Shown: one piece after another, positions 53,966 to 64,000 of the stretch | How positions within the stretch are numbered: position 1 is the first letter of the stretch | How the letters are laid out: each line of letters opens with the position of its first letter | NCBI RefSeq assembly: GCF_033807575.1 | Contig: NC_084707.1 | Coordinates: 19,950,550-20,014,549, forward strand | Reading direction: 5' to 3' | Source: Cydia pomonella | Taxonomy: Eukaryota; Arthropoda; Insecta; Lepidoptera; Tortricidae | DNA length: 64,000 nt | Translations under genes and position numbers: made by a program | Notes under the pieces: generated by a model | Seen by the model: only the letters and a program-made list of their open reading frames with translations | What the model was told of the DNA's origin: nothing | The model's database searches: none

Positions 53966-54689
53966 CATATATAGTTAGACACATTAGATATTCTACATAC
54001 ATATTTGAAATAGGTAGCAAACTTTAAATATGTACACTTTACACCGGAAAGTATAGTTGCTGCCACTATTTATGCCCTGAGGGCCTACCGCGTACCATGT
54101 TCGACATGTTACCTCTCGGTCGCACTTCTAAATTCGTACGTAGGTGTGACAGGGAGGCAACACGTCGAACGTGGTTCGCGGTAGACCCTCTGGTTATCTT
54201 ATAATTATTGTAACTTAATTTGCTTATAGTGATTTTACGCTATGCTGTTATATAACTATGGCAAGTTTTTAAATTTGTTAGTTGGTACAAATGATTTCGA
54301 GACCGATATTGACATGAATGAATTAAAACTTAAGCACAGAATAAATAATAGGACTATCGTACAGAAAGGAAATTCATGAACTTTGATTTTCGCGGTTATG
54401 TCCGAATCATGTTGTCCCTTTCTAATCTATGGAACTATCCCTTTTGGCTATTTAGGGTTAGGTATCAAAATTCACGTAATTATCTTATCTGTAGTTGTGC
54501 ACGCAAAGGAACGTCAAGTTGTGCCAACCCTAATCATTGCCGGGAGCAATGCTGCCGCACGGAGCCGAGAAACCCCGAAAGCTCTAGTTTCTTCTCCCGG
54601 ACTCAAGTTCTTTGGAACTATTACACAATCTGTGGTACGACGCTGTCAAGTGTTCATTGTTAAAAATAAATTGAAAGAGATTGACGAAA

Positions 54690-54890
54690 TCATTATGCCA
54701 AGGAAAAATTTAATAGCGCGATTCAGGATACCTGTAACACTGTACAGCGCCATTTAGTGTTTGATTTGAGAACTAATTGTAAATATAAGATTGAGATTGG
54801 CTTTGGTTGGAGTCATTATCCCAAGAAAAACCTTAATAATGCGATTCAGGATTTCTGATACTCAGAACAGCTACATCTAGCGTGCTTTTC
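54690..54890 (+). repeat. Local imperfect duplication
   Basis: 'ccaaggaaaaatttaatagcg' to 'acctgtaacactgtacagc' (54698-54752) recurs loosely at 54820-54880. It overlaps a 124-codon ORF (54383-54757) of no recognisable family, which I do not call a gene. Confidence 0.5.
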
Positions 54891-55204
54891 GTACCTAAAC
54901 TCTTCCTACCCTCTTCATCTACTCCAAGATCAAACATAGACACGAATGTAGCTAATTATCACAAGGTAACTAACTTCACGTTTTCGTCATAAAGGGATGC
55001 ACCAAGATACTGCACGAGCGAGACTTCCGTCCTAAAATCCTTTAAAAAATATGATATTTCTTTTTTTTTGAATTACCTTTTTTGTTATAAACCTTATCGG
55101 ATTTATGATTACTACCTACTTTTAAGTAAAAAAAAACAGTATGGCGCGAAACAATTGACAGATGTTGTCACATCTTTTTATTCTGCCAAAATTTCGTAAG
55201 GATA

Positions 55205-55693
55205 ATGTTAACAGATGATAATTCGGATAAAGAGAGCGAGTATGAAGATAGGAGTACTGAGGGCAGTCCGAATATTATGAAGAAGTCATTATCTTCAGTT
55301 GGATTCCGAAGTAGTACGGAGAATCAAAATGCGAGGCCATTAGCGTTGCGAGCGACGCAATCCTTCACCGGAGCTGTGGAAGAGCTTCGATTTTGTGGTA
55401 ATTTTCAAAGAATGAATTTGTGCAACAGGATAAATGTGATGTCAGCACCAAAAATAGCCACGGTTTGTCCTTGTGGATGTCTGCTGCGACCCGCTACAGC
55501 CATCCCCTTCCGTACTCGGGAACAGAACACATTGGCACTTCACGTCGTCTCCCCAGAGGTGCTCAACTATCATGGATACTGTTTTGAACCCAGCCAAATA
55601 GCCATGTTTTGGAAGAAAGACTGTAGAATGTTCTTGTGGAAAGGCCAGGCTAAAATGAAGAACGTGATACACGCCGATTCTCACAAGAAATAA
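55205..55693 (+). CDS. Unidentified 162-residue protein
   Basis: An intact single-exon ORF in AT-rich DNA. It has an acidic Ser-rich N-terminus (DDNSDKESEYEDRSTEGSPN), a middle with Cys pairs (VCPCGCLL), and a basic end (FWKKDCRMFLWKGQAKMKNV). There is no signal peptide or transmembrane segment. Codon use is mixed and compatible with coding. It stops 185 bp from the convergent EF-Ts stop. I do not recognise a family. It could be a lineage-restricted gene, the last exon of a longer gene, or a retrocopy. Confidence 0.5.
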   Translation: MLTDDNSDKESEYEDRSTEGSPNIMKKSLSSVGFRSSTENQNARPLALRATQSFTGAVEELRFCGNFQRMNLCNRINVMSAPKIATVCPCGCLLRPATAIPFRTREQNTLALHVVSPEVLNYHGYCFEPSQIAMFWKKDCRMFLWKGQAKMKNVIHADSHKK

Positions 55694-55768
55694 TCTACCT
55701 ACTATATGTAGCTAGTTTAACAAAACTGTAATTTACTTAATTAAAAAGTGAATTGAATATTCAAGCTA

Positions 55769-55774
55769 TTTATT
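55769..55774 (-). terminator. EF-Ts poly(A) signal
   Basis: AATAAA on the minus strand about 105 nt past the EF-Ts stop. Confidence 0.5.
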
Positions 55775-55877
55775 TCTTAAATTCTGTATAACTAGTAACA
55801 CCTAATTTACGTGCACATAAATAATAACATCGTAACAAAAACTTTACAAGTATATTCATATTCATACATCGCTAAAT

Positions 55878-56399
55878 CTACTGTAACGTTTGCACCGTGT
55901 CCAACGGCTGTTTTTCGACACCGGGCATATTCGCTTCAACATTTTCTCCACACGAGAACCTAACGTAATCGACGATTTCGACTTTATTCTGTTCTAATAT
56001 TTCTTCGACAGTATAAGAGGGGTCTAGGAGATATTCTTGGAAGATGAGGCAGGTCTCGTCGTCGGAGTCCTTGGCGGGCTTGTCGGTGTTCTTGTCTCCG
56101 AGCTTGGCGGGCGCGCAGCCGACGATGTGCTGGCAGAGCTGGCGGCCCACGTCGGCGGCGTCGGCGGGCTGGCGGTAGGCGAGCATGGCGCCGTACTTGC
56201 CGGCCGAGTAGTCTCCGGGCGCGGCCGGCGCGGGGTGCGTGTAGCCGGCGATCTTCACGTCCTTGCTGTTCGCCTTCCAGCACTCGGCGCGTCTCAGCAC
56301 GGCGTTCTCGCCTACGTTACCGATGAATAGCGCGAGGACTTCAGACAACTTTTTGCCATCAGCGGATAGGCTACCGAGCTGCTCGCTATCAAGTTCCAT
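55878..56399 (-). CDS. mEFTs: EF-Ts terminal exon
   Basis: 174 codons with TAG. MELDSEQLGSLSADGKKLSE, GYTHPAPAAPGDYSAGKYGA and TCLIFQEYLLDPSYTVEEIL are recognisable in mitochondrial EF-Ts C-terminal cores. Acceptor TTTTATTGCAG. Confidence 0.93.
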   Translation of the reverse strand: MELDSEQLGSLSADGKKLSEVLALFIGNVGENAVLRRAECWKANSKDVKIAGYTHPAPAAPGDYSAGKYGAMLAYRQPADAADVGRQLCQHIVGCAPAKLGDKNTDKPAKDSDDETCLIFQEYLLDPSYTVEEILEQNKVEIVDYVRFSCGENVEANMPGVEKQPLDTVQTLQ

Positions 56400-58513
56400 C
56401 TGCAATAAAAAAAACAGTATATTGGTTAATAGTGATTTGTTTTCTAAAGTTGTTATTTAACCGCTCGAGTTAATATTGATACCCGAGCAAGCGAAAGAGT
56501 CCAAAATTGAACCATGAGCATAACGAGTGGTCCGAGAGGTGGAATCTTAAGCGTTGCGAAGGTTTCAAGGCGCGAGGGTTAAAAAGATTGTAAATGGACT
56601 TCTCGTACAAATTGTACGAAGCACCTTCATTACAAACGCACACAAACAGTTCACGATAGTATCGCAAATGCTTACGCCGATTTTGTAGAATGTCAGCAAT
56701 GCAGAACAACAAAATAATTTTGCAAACTCTGTCGGTTATATGCATGAGTGAGACCGCCACCTAGTGGCTATGGACCCACAACTTATTCTCCTTATTGGAC
56801 AGATTATGCAATCAGAATGAAATAAAAATTTGGTTGTTGACGATTCAGGTCTATACAAAGTTGCATTCCATCAATATTCAGTATCATATATTGAATGAAA
56901 ATAGAGTTATTATGAATAGAAGTCTGAGCGTCAAACAAATTAGATGAAACTCAGGCCTATAGGGCTAAGACGGTCGGCTCTTTACCATTTGTCACCATGT
57001 CTATCAAATTCTAACAAATATGTAAGTGCGAAAGTGACGGGCATAGTGACAAGCAATAAAAATGGAATCATGCTGCCACTGCTACTTAAAAATAACTCAA
57101 CTTCCGAGCACTAGATGACGCTGCGAAACCCGAACCCAAAACCAGACGTATACTTTACTCTTTGGCTCTAAGCATTGATCAAAATGTATGGAACTGAAAC
57201 CTGCTGCATTAGTGATGTCATCTGGCAATAAAGAGAATATTGGAGCAATGCGATTTTGTATAGACATTGTCAAGTTTTTAAAAACATAAATAATTTTAAG
57301 TACCTTTGTCACTGGACCTTTCGCTTGCAGGTTGGTGTGTGCGAATTTGAAACAAGCCGCAGCAGCATCTTCCATCAGTTTCTGGAACTTGTCATTTTTG
57401 GCTACAAAGTCTGTTTCACAGTTGAGTTCTACCAGGGCCCCATGACTCTTGTCAAATTTGACAGCTATGAGACCTTGGAGTGCTGTGCGTCCAGCTAACT
57501 TTGTAGCTTTGGCCCAGCCCATAGCTTGAGCTTGCTCGTTGAGCCATGTTTCTGCCTGTAAGATAAACAAAAAAAATCTTATATTTTATTAATTCATTCG
57601 ACTTAATTTATATTTATTTGACTTTCTTTACCATGCCAAGACAAACGCAATTTAGATTGGTCAAAATAAAGATTAAAAATTATAATCAAATGGGAGAACT
57701 TTTTATATGCCTCTGGGCGGCTAGAGAATTTGAATAATTTGGCATGGAATAGAATATAAAAACTCCAAACTATAACATAATTCATAGTAATACTATATTT
57801 AGTCATAATTATGGTTCAGCAACAGGGAATTAGATAACTTGTTTAATGTGATGTGGTAAGTTTGGATAGATGAATTACAGGTTACAATAGCTGTGATAAA
57901 ACTAAATAATAATAAATTCTTTATTTGGCAGGCAAGAAACCCAAAAAAAAATTACAATGCACATAATAAAAGGTGTAAAAGAAAACATAAAATACAGTAA
58001 AGCTAAACTAAACTGAACAAGCACCATAATCTAAATACAGAGGTATGCTCTAATATTTAATACAATAGAAGACTTACTTGTTGGTCCTAGGAGCACATTG
58101 CATAAAAACTAACTACTAATTGTGTTAAATGGGAAAACTGAACAGTAGCAATAGCTTTAGCCCAGCCCTCAAGCTATTGCGACCCTGTCCCTGGTAAGGT
58201 ATTGAGAGAGTGAAAGTCTGGGTCTACATCAGCTACTGTAAAAACCCAGTATAGGCCTGCATGATTTTATATAAGGCAAAGTTTGGAGAGATCTAACATA
58301 ATGATAGTTAATTCTTAATTTTGAGTATAAAAATACACAAGAATTAAATTTGGCCTAACATACCTTTTCTGAATCATTGTTGTGCATCTCAAGTGCCTTT
58401 TTGCAATTAGCAATGGTGTAGCCTGTTTTCTTCCGAAGTTTAGCCAGCAGTGAAGACTCTACTGCTCTGCATAGAGGGCTTGTGTGCAGGCTTCGCACCA
58501 ACTGGAATATCAT
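55878..58513 (-). CDS. mEFTs: Mitochondrial translation elongation factor Ts, 307 residues, 3 coding exons
   Basis: EF-Ts is the guanine-nucleotide exchange factor that recycles EF-Tu in the mitochondrial matrix. Exons 58364-58513, 57304-57555 and 55878-56399 join in phase 0 to give 307 codons plus TAG, near the usual length (about 325 in human). MIFQLVRSLHTSPLCRA is a basic, Ser/Arg-rich mitochondrial presequence. SLLAKLRKKTGYTIANCKKA is the TS-N domain with signature 1. ELNCETDFVAKN is signature 2 at the EF-Tu-binding core. The C-terminal core follows, GC-rich in its middle. The ATG follows an acceptor directly (TTTCAG|ATG), so a 5' UTR exon lies upstream. Divergent neighbour: dynein heavy chain. 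Confidence 0.94.
56445..56582 (-). repeat. ~138-bp repeat, inverted partner of 60313-60450
   Basis: On the minus strand it reads 'taaccctcgcgccttgaaac', then 'cgcaacgcttaagattccac', 'tcgggtatcaatatta' and 'aacaactttag'. The + strand copy at 60313 matches along its length. It lies in the last EF-Ts intron; the rest of that intron (56583-57303) shows nothing else. Confidence 0.85.
57304..57555 (-). CDS. mEFTs: EF-Ts middle exon
   Basis: 84 codons, phase 0 on both sides: AETWLNEQAQAMGWAKATKL to AKGPVTK. It contains the EF-Tu-contacting ELNCETDFVAKN. Donor GTACTT. Confidence 0.95.
57556..58363 (-). other. EF-Ts intron
   Basis: AT-rich. From about 57905 'aataataaattctttatttg' resembles a retroelement end; the class is unclear. 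Confidence 0.5.
58364..58513 (-). CDS. mEFTs: EF-Ts first coding exon
   Basis: 50 codons with presequence and TS-N helix-turn. Acceptor CAATAATTTCAG immediately before ATG, donor GTATGT. Confidence 0.92.
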
Positions 58514-59658
58514 CTGAAATTATTGTCAACAAGTACCATATTTTTAAACATAATAGAAATAATTCTTAAATATGATTTGATACTTGAGCATGAATATGAT
58601 TTCTTTAGAATATCAATAACACTTTCACACTCACACAAGAAAAATAAGAGTTAACACAAGTCTACATTTTGCACATAACTTCTAGTTATTTTTAAACACT
58701 TCAGTAAAAACAAACTGATCAATGTTTTGCTCAAAAAGCCAATGCCAAGCCTATGACATCATCCCAGTAGGAAGGGGCACTAGGTACTTGCTTATATCAA
58801 GGCCAGTGCTCGAACGTATCATTGTGGTTTTATATGTAGCTATAGAGCGACATAAGCAACAGCTAAGATTAGTTACCTTTGAATAACACTCTACTTTTTG
58901 CTTCATTTATCAATTCTTAACCTATAAATTAAGTTTTTTATCAGTCGTATTACCAATTGACATTATACTTGAGATAATATGAGCATAAATACTTTTTATT
59001 GATTGATTTTAGCACGATAATACTGGCCAAAAACATCACCATAGATACAGAAACAAATGAAGGCTTCAAACAGTTACCATGGATAAGAGATCGATTGGAT
59101 ATTGTCAGAGTAGTTTTGTAGATAAATTGATTATTATAATTTAGGTTTTTAATATGATTATAGTATTAATTATGAGAAGAAGTTAAGAGATCGATAGGAC
59201 TGAGATACATAACCAAAAAAACTCTGTGCATAACCTAATTTCTAAGGACAACTTACCTTTTGTTTGGTTACTTGTGGGTTCGGTAAGTATTTTAAGTGTC
59301 AACTATTTAATAGACTTGGCAAAACATTCAGTTTTTATGTCATGTAAAAGAATTTACAAGCGAAAATTAATCGCGGAAAGGAAATATGTCAATTTTTTAC
59401 TTTTGACATTTGACATTGCCGGTCGATTGGAAGTGACATAAATACCTTACCGCCTTGCGTTTAATTTATGCTCATATGGGCACCTTTGCAAAGATGTCTT
59501 TAAACGCTGGTCGGGAAAACCTTTTTTATGTTATCTTGTATAAATAGTGAATAGTTAATAGCTGTGTATTGATTTTAAATAATAATAAAAAAAAATATGT
59601 CGGTCTTCTGAAAATAACTGAATACGCAAGCCTTCTGTAGTCTATGATATTATAACTA

Positions 59659-59872
59659 TCAGACCGTCTAGCATGAGTTGCGTTCGGGCCATACTTGAAG
59701 TCACGAAAGATGGTTGGAGCTGCGCACGAGAAAGCAACTCATGCAAGCAGGTCTGTGGTACATCCTGCTAGACTATAAGCATGACTTGCGTTCTCGCGCG
59801 CGAGTATATAAACCTAGTGCGATTTTAAGTATGGAGTCGCACGCGACAATGACGTTATGCTAGCCGGTCAGA
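59659..59872. mobile_element. Probable MITE, ~215 bp
   Basis: The ends tcagaccgtctagcat and (inverse) tctgaccggctagcat pair over 16 bp with two mismatches. It has a GC-rich interior with two 'catga(g/c)ttgcgttc' motifs. No clear target duplication. Confidence 0.5.
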
Positions 59873-59900
59873 AGAAGCTTCCTCTAAAAAAAATAACGAC

Positions 59901-60027
59901 ATAAGTCTGCAACGATTTTGATAGCATAAGCAGTGCAAATGTTATTTACACGTCATAATTTCATAGAAGTTAGACGTTTAAAATAACACTTGCACTGCGT
60001 GTGCTATCAAAATCGTCGCAGACTTAT
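59901..60027. mobile_element. Foldback MITE, ~127 bp
   Basis: The arms 'ataagtctgcaacgattttg' and (inverse) 'ataagtctgcgacgattttg' continue through 'atagca'. The interior contains 'ttcatagaagttagacgttt', also present in 60858-60945, so the two are related. Confidence 0.8.
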
Positions 60028-60312
60028 CTTGGTCTAACTCTACTAATATTTTTTCACTACAGCAACTGGTAAAAGCCATCTTGATTGTTCAAAAACGAAT
60101 TAGAAAGTTGCATTTTATCCACGTGTGGGGCAAAGTAATGCAAATTTTGAGTTGTTTCCTTATGTTAGCTGGTAGAATTGACTTTTAAATGATGATTTCG
60201 AATGAATTTGTTTTTGCTTTCATTTTGATTTGATTTGGTATTTCATAATTAGTATTTTCCTCGCGTTGGTGTGGTGAACATTTTTGTATTTGACTCGGAG
60301 GCAAAGTTTCTT

Positions 60313-60450
60313 TAACCCTCGTGTCTTGACACCCTCGCAACGCTTAAGATTCCACCTCTCGAACCACTCGTTATTTTCATGGTTCAATTTTGGAGCCTTT
60401 TGCTTGCTCGGGTATCAATATTAGCACGAGTGGTTAAACAACAACTTTGC
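60313..60450 (+). repeat. ~138-bp repeat ending just before the dynein start
   Basis: Inverted copy of 56445-56582. A looser partial copy of 'cgcaacgcttaagattccac' is at 17580. It ends about 108 bp before the dynein ATG, so it occupies the probable promoter or 5' UTR. Confidence 0.85.
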
Positions 60451-60557
60451 CCCCTTGTAAAACAAATAACTATTGTCGAATGACGGTCGTATCTTCAACT
60501 ATTGCCGTAACTTTTGCTCTTCAACCGGGAATAACCTATTATTCAATTTCAGTCGCC

Positions 60558-63500
60558 ATGGACAAAAACAGCAAACCAACGAGAAAGAAAAGTTACCCTG
60601 GACCATCGACTTCCGACACAAAATTACCTAAGCTTCCAAAGATGAGAACAGCCGAAAGCTTAAAAATTAGGACAAGGCCGCTATTCTCACTCGCTGAAGA
60701 AGTTCTTAAATTACCACCACCGCCGAAACCTGTTAAGAAGAAGCCTACTGCAGCTCCCAGAAGACAGTCTTCTGGTAAACTTTGTTTATTTTATATAACC
60801 TAAAAAGAATAATAAGCGTTTAGAGTTCGACCAAGTCAACTCTGCAGTTAATTGTAATGCACAGACTGTGCAAGTGTTAGCTTTAACGTCAAAATTTCAT
60901 AGAAGATTGACGTTTAAAATTGCACTTGCATGGTCTGTGCTATCAAAATCTACAATATGCTGCTATCAATATTACAATTGGTATCTATGTTGGTAGGGGT
61001 CTACCTATAATTACAGTTGTGCAAGTTGCGGAAAGTTTCCAAAAAGATGGAAAAGTTCTCGGAAATTTCAAGAAAACTTCACATGAAACAAAGCAATCTT
61101 TCATTCTGGAAATGGAAACTTTTGATTCCCATACAAAAATATGATACATTTCCGAAGTCGCAATTTTGGAAACTTTCTGACGGCACATAAGCTATGGTGT
61201 CAGAGTGATTTGTGGTTGAAGCGCATACGGGATATCAACCGGCCCAGAGCCGCGACTTTTGGAGCCGGAGATCGAGTCTCGCTAGAGACGATGAATTTTC
61301 CCACGTTTCCTTTATTTCTAAGCGTTACATTAATTACAAAATTGATTAAGAATGGGGTAGCGCATTGTTACTGGTGAATTTCAAATATGACTTGGAACTC
61401 TGGTAGCCGTTTAAGAAGTGTAAATTTTATGCCAGATGTTGTTTGGCGTCTCTCTTAAGGCGCATATGAAGGTTCTGGTGGAAGTATTCGGTGTCAATGG
61501 GCAGGTCTCGGTTGCTCAATTGGTTGGAGCGGGCTGACATCCCGGAGTCGCGAGTTCAAGTCTCGTTCGAGATGGTGAATTTCTACCTTCTCCTTTATTT
61601 TCTAAGAATTGACATTCATTATAGAGAGTCCTTAGCAAGCTTGGCCGAATTTCAGTTTCGTTCTCATTTAAAAACTAGTACCTGGGCGACCGAGCTTTGC
61701 TCGGATATGGTGGTGTATAGGTGATAATCTTAACCAAATTTTTTTTACCTTTTAAACTTGTCTAAAACAAAAATTAAAAAAATTATATATAAACTTGAAC
61801 ATATAAAAAAAAAAAACAAAAAGTTAGTCACCGGGCGAGATTCGAACCCGTAACACTCGTTTCTAACCGTCTGCGTCTTAACCCGCTGGACCAGACGGAC
61901 AGTGGCCGGCAACACGAAATTAGCGACCATATTCTGCGTCGAAAGAAAAACGCATGAAAACTCGAAAACATGTGTTTTCCCAAACATAAGACTAATCTAG
62001 ATCGACAAAAACCCATACCAAATTTCAGCGAAATCGTTAGAGCCGATTCCGAGATCACAGAAATATATATATACAAGAATTGCTCGTTTAAAGGTATAAG
62101 ATTGTGTTGGATTGTATTGAAACTTAGCACATAAAATAACATGAAATATATCTATGCCTGTAATTAGTTTATATGTCTAGCTCCGGCTAATAAAACAAAT
62201 GAAATAGAGCAAAATTAAGTTTTATATGTGTGAAAAACAAATTCGCTGTATTTTTTAACTATGGTACCTGAAGCTACATAAACTAAATACAGGCACAAAT
62301 ATACCTTATTCTATTGTAAGTACAAAGTTTCAGAGCAATCTAGCTAGTAACTAAATGAGAGCGTAACTACGTTTGTATGCAGAACTGAGATTGCTGCGGA
62401 CTCTAAGTGCATGGCCACAAAGTGGCGTGCGTAGGTATATCTCGCCTTAACAAGAACGTCTGTTTCTTTTTGTAGTCATGCTAAAATTTACCGCCTTGCG
62501 CAAAGCCCGGGAGCAGTTCAGGGTTAAGCTAATGAATCTAATTTGCCAATCCGAGCCGGGGGAGGACGGAGATTGCATTCCTTCGGGAGAAGAGAAGAAC
62601 ATGTTACGATATTACTACTACTTACGATACGGGATTGATAATGTTCATGTTGCTCCGCTTGACAGCAAAATTATAAAACGGTAAGGTTACGGTCGAGAGA
62701 CAAGAGGGTGCGTTATTTCCTTTTATAAGTACCTACCATCTTATTGAATTACGAATTATAATGTTTACATTTCTATTTTGTGTTTGTGGTTACGAATACA
62801 TTATTTGTATTTTTATTCTGTACAAACATGAGTTTTCTGCGTGATAAAAAGTCCCTAGAATTTGAAACTGCATTTTTATAACACGTCGATGGCAAACAAG
62901 CTTAGGTAAGAATTCGGGGTGACACATCTGCGTTGCGACCTTATGTATGTCCAAGTTTACACGTACACTGACTGACTAAAACGTTTAGTCGTTTGGTGGA
63001 GACGGGCCGCGCCGGAGCGCATTTTCTATTTGCTTGTACTTATGGCAGAAGGGAAGGAGTCCGTCCGGAGCCGTCCACGTCCGCGAGGTGCCGACCGGCT
63101 TACGGCCATACAAATGTGAATTGCGCTCCGACTCCGCCTGTTCGATGGAAATCGAAATTATAAGTTTAATTAAATATTTTTTTTTAGAATTCACAACTTG
63201 ATCTCACCGAAACTAAAAAAGTGGCAAGATACCATGGCGATAGCCACAGACGAGATGCGTGAGGATTTCATGATGAGCATGAAGAAAGCCATTGTCGATT
63301 TTGTTTTGAAAGACCCTAATACGGTAGGTGTTCCGTACGGCATCCTTAATTTGCTTGTCAATTGGGTAGGTACCATTGTCAGGCGATTTAAGTGGAGGGT
63401 GTCTGATGTATGTTGACAAATTAAAAATCTTGAAGAATATATGTGGCCAGCTGCATTTATACTTACAATTCAGAGCAACAAAACTCCTTTAGTGTGCTCA

Positions 63501-63883
63501 GTGTCAGTGTTAGCTTAACGTTAGATTACATATGTGTGGTCATGTTGATACTAAAAAGGCCTCTGCTGTACTTACTGGTCGAGCTCGCCGATTAGACGCG
63601 CTCGTGCACATGGCTTGCCTTGTGGACCTTTTAAGCTCTTCATAATCGTAGGGTTCCGTTGTTTGTGCCACCTACTTATCTACCTATAAATCTTCAAAAT
63701 AAAATATGTCTTTTAGGAAGAGACGGCTGAAGAAGAAGATACACCACTCAAACAAGAGCTGGCAATGAAAGATGATGCGTGGAGGAATCGGTACGCCATG
63801 GCCGTCAAAAAGCTCAACAAGGAACTATTCATCCTAAATCCGTGCATCGCACAAGTTTTGGAGATTTGGTGGAATAACTACAA
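60558..63883 (+). CDS. Axonemal dynein heavy chain, N-terminal tail (DNAH3/7/12-type), exons 1-4; continues past window
   Basis: A heavy chain of the inner-arm axonemal dynein motor; in insects it is expected in sperm flagella and ciliated sensory neurons. Exons: 60558-60774, 62476-62680, 63188-63323 (or to 63365), 63717-63883; phases agree. The start (GTCGCCATGG) follows the family's usual basic, Pro-rich, disordered N-terminus (PPPPKPVKKKPTAAPRR). Then MLRYYYYLRYGIDNVHVAPL, MKKAIVDFVLKDP and LFILNPCIAQVLEIWWNNYK, blocks I associate with the tail of the DNAH3/7/12 group. Exon 3 has two in-phase GTAGGT donors (63324 and 63366), so 14 residues are optional. Motor domains lie to the right. The paralogue cannot be fixed. 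Confidence 0.78.
60858..60945. mobile_element. Foldback MITE related to 59901-60027
   Basis: 'gcacagactgtgcaagtg' pairs inversely with 'cacttgcatggtctgtgc'. The core 'ttcatagaagattgacgttt' is shared with the 59901 element. Confidence 0.7.
61225..61330 (+). mobile_element. Diverged tRNA-like SINE copy
   Basis: 'ggagatcgagtctcgctaga' followed by 'tcctttatttctaagcgtt' parallels 61540-61620. The tRNA part is decayed. Confidence 0.5.
61485..61625 (+). mobile_element. tRNA-derived SINE
   Basis: An A-box-like TTGCTCAATTGGTTGGAGC and a B-box-like GAGTTCAAGTCTC are spaced as in a tRNA. A short conserved tail ('ctcctttattttctaagaat') is shared with 61300. The acceptor stem does not pair as in a functional tRNA gene. 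Confidence 0.65.
61678..62110 (-). mobile_element. Composite retroelement with minus-strand tRNA-like region
   Basis: One end has 'gggcgaccgagctttgctcg', a dispersed lepidopteran motif also at 42917. 61830-61910 (minus) carries TGGTCCAGCGGG and GGTTCGAATCT boxes. The other end has 'atttcagcgaaatcgttaga' and 'aattgctcgtttaaaggtat', another common terminus. Boundaries and class are uncertain. Confidence 0.5.
62681..63187 (+). other. Dynein intron 2
   Basis: AT-rich with a GC-rich patch (63000-63130) of unknown origin. It ends in a T-run acceptor (tttttttttag). Confidence 0.5.
63324..63716 (+). other. Dynein intron 3
   Basis: It contains the alternative donor at 63366. 'tagggttccgttgtttgtg' near 63650 is a fragment of the dispersed gggttccg repeat. 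Confidence 0.5.
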
Positions 63884-64000
63884 GTAGGTTTTCAATTATT
63901 TACACAGGTTAGTAAAAGAAAGTTAAGAAACCTTAAGTCGTTTTCCAACCTGGTATGGCAGAGAACAAGAGGTCATGGATTGTCGTTTTAGGGTTGGCAT

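Larger units (their letters stand above)
47761..55204. other. Intergenic region between villin and the unidentified ORF
   Basis: No conserved gene is seen. It holds a palindrome (48799-48895), a retroelement end (48896-49040), an (AT)n tract (50469-50498), a SINE with 22-bp target duplication (51745-52064), a repeat bounded by inverted 'gggttccgta' ends with a nested TTAA MITE (52697-53459), a Crypton-like relic (53497-53742), a repeat shared inverted with 18418-18500 (53860-53965) and a local duplication (54690-54890). Confidence 0.65.
58514..60557. other. Divergent EF-Ts/dynein upstream region with MITEs
   Basis: It contains the unseen EF-Ts 5' UTR exon and both promoters. An inverted-repeat element (59659-59872), a foldback (59901-60027) and a 138-bp repeat (60313-60450) occupy the dynein-proximal part. 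No TATA box is assignable. Confidence 0.55.
60775..62475 (+). other. Dynein intron 1
   Basis: It holds a foldback (60858-60945), two related tRNA-like SINE copies (61225-61330 and 61485-61625) and a tRNA-like-containing element (61678-62110). Nothing is recognised in 62110-62475. Confidence 0.65.

Noticed and set aside
54376..54757. Overlapping ORFs of 95 and 124 codons
   Set aside because: No recognisable family; part of it is a local duplication, so coding is not supported.
60447..60557. Upstream in-frame ATG for the dynein gene
   Set aside because: It begins at the edge of the 138-bp dispersed repeat and adds a non-conserved stretch; ATG at 60558 has the better GCCATGG context.
61830..61910. 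Possible tRNA gene on the minus strand
   Set aside because: A and B boxes are present, but it lies inside a dispersed element and the stems do not pair as in a functional tRNA.

Overview
This is insect nuclear DNA, very probably from a moth or butterfly (Lepidoptera, Ditrysia). It is AT-rich, with GT-AG introns, short exons and no prokaryotic operons. It is full of dispersed elements typical of lepidopteran genomes: LINE 3' ends carrying the 'caggcgggccgtatgct' motif, tRNA-headed SINEs, the 'gggttccgta' repeat family and many MITEs. The species cannot be named from the sequence.

Four conserved genes are readable exon by exon, and every phase closes. (1) Bases 1-19273, + strand: the C-terminal 581 residues of Rho-associated kinase (ROCK/Rok), namely coiled coil, Rho-binding region, split PH domain with an inserted C1 zinc domain, and tail. 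(2) 24593-47576, - strand: a villin/quail-like actin-binding protein with six gelsolin repeats and a villin headpiece, in 16 firm exons plus a candidate first exon. ROCK and villin converge tail to tail near 24.0 kb. (3) 55878-58513, - strand: mitochondrial elongation factor Ts, with all coding exons present. (4) 60558 to beyond 63883, + strand: the N-terminus of an axonemal dynein heavy chain of the DNAH3/7/12 type. EF-Ts and dynein are divergent across about 2 kb. An intact 162-codon ORF of unknown identity (55205-55693, +) lies tail to tail with EF-Ts.

ROCK and villin both act on actin: ROCK is the RhoA effector driving myosin-II contractility, and villin caps, severs and bundles filaments. 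Nothing here suggests their adjacency is functional.

The rest is introns and intergenic DNA shaped by mobile elements. There are two sizeable LINE copies and several LINE ends, tRNA-type SINEs (one with a 22-bp target duplication), and a 1.28-kb hAT-like element with an 8-bp target duplication that holds a SINE, itself split by a poly(A)-tailed insert. There are also MITEs with TA, TTA or TTAA target sites, a degraded Crypton-like recombinase fragment and two tandem-repeat arrays, one with an alternating dimeric order.

The most unusual pattern is that six exons (four in ROCK, two in villin) are followed by partial same-strand copies of their own 3' portion. In one case this makes an 8-copy 121-bp array in which seven copies keep a splice donor. 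No clearly new gene system was found; the strongest oddities are these exon-tail duplications and the unidentified ORF.
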